6,975 nt of DNA from Bryobacterales bacterium. GTDB taxonomy: Bacteria > Acidobacteriota > Terriglobia > Bryobacterales > Bryobacteraceae. The stretch spans positions 1 through 6,975 of the forward strand of contig PKYZ01000052.1 in NCBI GenBank assembly GCA_003132865.1. Reading direction: 5' to 3'. The notes below the pieces were generated by a model that had not been told where the DNA came from, did no database searches, and saw only the letters and a program-made list of their open reading frames with translations. Position 1 is the first letter of the stretch. Each line of letters begins with the position of its first letter. Of the stretch, positions 5,311-6,975 are shown piece by piece. The position numbers and the translations under genes were made by a program.

Positions 5311-6975
5311 TGAGCAGCTATCAGCTTTCAGCTATCAGCTTTCAGCTTTCGATTCTCTTGGCGGGCGGCGCCGCTCTGCTCACCGGGCAGACAGTTGTGA
5401 ATGGAGGCCGAATCCAGATCGGCCCGTGGGACGCGTCGGGCGCAACGTACACAATACCAGCCAAGCGCGGCACCACCGCTCAATTACCGGCGACCTGCAC
5501 GCAAGGCGCGGAGTACTTCGCCACGGATGCCGCGCCCGGACAAAACAAATACCTGTGCACGGCCACCAACACGTGGACACAGCAGACGGGAACGAGCACG
5601 TTCCTGCAGACGGGCACGGGCGCGGTGTCGCGCACGGTGACTTCCAAGCTGCAGGATGTGGTTCACGTCAAGGATTTCGGAGCAAAGGGCGACGGCGTTA
5701 CCGACGATTCGGCCGCATTCACGGCGGCGCTGGCCTCGGGCGCCGGGGAGGTGCGGGCCGACGACGGCGCATACGTCGTCAACAGCGTCATCACTCTGGC
5801 CAAAGGCCAGAAGGTTTACTTTGGAGCAGGGACGCACACGGTGGGGGGCATCCGGTTCTCGGACTCTCTCACCGACCAAACGGGGACGGGCAAGATCGAA
5901 TGCGCCGGCTCGGGAGTGACGACCTTGATGCTGAAGAACGGCGCGAATCAGGATGTCATTTCGCAGACGAACTTCGCGGCGCTGACCGGCAAGAACAGCA
6001 CGTATGGTCTGTTCCGGGGAGAAATTCGGGGGTGCACTATCGACGGCAACAGGGCCAACCAAACGGGGACCAGCTACGGCATACGGCTATATGGTCACGG
6101 CCTGGAGATGACGGACGTGTCCGTGCGGAACGCATACTCGGACGGGATTTACACCGAGTGGGGCGTGGATTCCACTTTTGCCACGCCCTTCTTGGACCTG
6201 GAGGGCTATTTCACCGGGATCCGGTCGGCTTTCAATAACGGAAATGGCTGGACGTTCCGCGGCCCGCACGACTCCGATTTCGTAGAGATGGTGCTCTACC
6301 AGAACGGCGGCTGGGGAATGCAGGTCCAAACCTCCAGCACTTACAACGGCAACGGTCACCTTTCGAACATTAATACGTTCCTGAACACGCTGGGGGGCGT
6401 ATACAGCAATAGCTCGTTGGATGGAAGCCAGATCGCGGCGACTACGGTTTCCGGATGGGGAATGCTGATCGACACGGGCGCCGGCAGCCATAATCTGTCG
6501 GCCGCGGAGTTTGCCGGCCCCACGGGTCTGGAGGTGCGGGCTCCCAGCCAGATCATTTCGGGCAATGTCGTGAACACCACCACGGCCGGATTGCGGTTGA
6601 ATGGCGGCTCGGGGAACTTCACCCTGCAGATGTTCAACAACACGGGCTATCAGATCGATTTCGCGAACGAAGTCGGGCCCAGCGTGATCTTCGCCAATTC
6701 CGGGAATCCCGTGCCGGGCACCATGTTCAACGGCACGCCCAGTCAATCCGATTTCGTCTTCTTCGATTTTGGCGGCAGCGCCTCCAACCGTTACACTTCG
6801 CTGCCGGTGCAGACGGTACACGTAGCCGGATGGTCGCCGCAGTTCCCGCAAAGCAATGCCGTGATGGCGGTGATCAACGATACGACCCAGACCGGCAACT
6901 TGTCGGCGACCAATCTTACGCTGAGCAGCTCGGCACACCTGGGTAGTTCGACGTTCGCCAATCTTGGCAGCGCCG
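5310..6975 (+). CDS. Secreted right-handed beta-helix protein, pectate-lyase-3 superfamily (3' end off window)
   Basis: At least 555 residues with no stop before the window end. The start overlaps the fibre gene stop (TAATG) and has a good ribosome site. The N-terminus (MSSYQLSAISFQLSILLAGG then AALLTGQ) has a hydrophobic core but, unusually, no Lys or Arg, because a heptamer repeat encodes residues 3-14. A two-cysteine module follows (about 60-92; Cys63, Cys83, Trp89), similar to that of the upstream protein. 'VSRTVTSKLQDVVHV' and 'KDFGAKGDGVTDDSAAF' (about 106-137) are the classic entry to pectate-lyase-3 beta-helices of tailspikes, depolymerases and secreted polysaccharidases. Short beta-rung repeats then run to about 500 ('GEIRGCTIDGNRAN', 'LEMTDVSVRNAYSDGIYTEW'). 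A polysaccharide-binding or -cleaving role is inferred; catalytic residues cannot be assigned by eye. The last codons (STFANLGSAA) match in frame the first codons of the window, so the missing C-terminus is probably the lectin-like part at 1-931. Confidence 0.85.
   Translation, partial: MSSYQLSAISFQLSILLAGGAALLTGQTVVNGGRIQIGPWDASGATYTIPAKRGTTAQLPATCTQGAEYFATDAAPGQNKYLCTATNTWTQQTGTSTFLQTGTGAVSRTVTSKLQDVVHVKDFGAKGDGVTDDSAAFTAALASGAGEVRADDGAYVVNSVITLAKGQKVYFGAGTHTVGGIRFSDSLTDQTGTGKIECAGSGVTTLMLKNGANQDVISQTNFAALTGKNSTYGLFRGEIRGCTIDGNRANQTGTSYGIRLYGHGLEMTDVSVRNAYSDGIYTEWGVDSTFATPFLDLEGYFTGIRSAFNNGNGWTFRGPHDSDFVEMVLYQNGGWGMQVQTSSTYNGNGHLSNINTFLNTLGGVYSNSSLDGSQIAATTVSGWGMLIDTGAGSHNLSAAEFAGPTGLEVRAPSQIISGNVVNTTTAGLRLNGGSGNFTLQMFNNTGYQIDFANEVGPSVIFANSGNPVPGTMFNGTPSQSDFVFFDFGGSASNRYTSLPVQTVHVAGWSPQFPQSNAVMAVINDTTQTGNLSATNLTLSSSAHLGSSTFANLGSA
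5316..5350 (+). repeat. Heptanucleotide tandem repeat in the signal peptide (five units)
   Basis: Five consecutive 7-base units, agctatc, agctttc, agctatc, agctttc, agctttc, begin six bases after the start codon A. Seven is not a multiple of three, so gaining or losing one or two units would shift the beta-helix gene out of frame. Three units would restore it. Confidence 0.9.
6954..6975 (+). repeat. Right copy of the 22-bp terminal direct repeat
   Basis: This is identical to bases 1-22 and lies at the extreme end of the window, within the beta-helix gene. The base before it is g (tcgacg), so how far the repeat extends leftwards cannot be tested at the window start. Confidence 0.95.

Noticed and set aside
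5426..6238. Plus-strand 270-codon frame in the beta-helix region
   Set aside because: It is an out-of-phase shadow of the gene starting at 5310, whose frame gives the recognisable VKDFGAKGDGVTDD motif.
1..6975. Complete small phage genome with terminal redundancy
   Set aside because: No capsid, portal, terminase, replication or lysis gene is visible, and the fibre-like proteins carry signal peptides.

Overview
The window reads as an accessory fragment of a soil bacterium. The most likely source is Acidobacteriota of the Bryobacterales/Solibacter kind. This rests on remembered resemblance: GC-rich coding, secreted fibre-like proteins built from 'SVFGRTGAV' and 'GGD(V/L)SGTLT' repeats, a 'VKDFGAKGDGVTDD' beta-helix entry motif and short two-cysteine modules. 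There is no taxonomic marker gene, so the assignment is moderate at best. I see no tRNA, rRNA, CRISPR array, transposase, integrase, replication, mobilisation or phage structural/packaging gene, and no gene-free stretch over 300 bases.

Layout: (i) 1-931 is the C-terminal part of a large secreted protein: a cysteine-containing linker, then a jelly-roll (ConA-like) domain, with one apparent frameshift near 190-200. (ii) 971-1195 and 1192-1590 encode a small single-span and a two-span membrane protein. They overlap by ATGA, and the second overlaps by ATGA a PIN-domain ribonuclease gene (1587-2030) broken by two single-base shifts of opposite sign. (iii) Converging on it from the minus strand is a small antitoxin-like gene (2124-2418), itself shifted by one base before its last residues. 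(iv) 2650-5310 encodes an 886-residue fibre-like protein with tandem modules, three of exactly 258 bp. (v) It overlaps by TAATG a beta-helix (pectate-lyase-3 type) gene that runs off the window end and starts with a heptanucleotide repeat within its signal peptide.

The first 22 bases equal the last 22 bases, and the beta-helix gene open at 6975 continues in frame into the C-terminal fragment open at base 1. The simplest readings are a circular or tandemly repeated unit of 6953 bp carrying one intact-looking ~857-residue gene (after correcting one base), or a contig that stopped at a module shared by two paralogous genes. If circular, all plus-strand genes form one unit starting near 2650 (fibre, beta-helix/lectin, two membrane proteins, PIN), with the antitoxin-like gene divergent from the same 231-bp intergenic region.

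Nothing shows the two secreted proteins working with the PIN or membrane proteins beyond gene order. The best leads are the in-frame terminal closure, the heptamer repeat as a possible phase-variation switch, the recombination-prone 258-bp modules, the membrane-protein/PIN coupling, and the clustering of single-base frameshifts in 0.19-2.17 kb.
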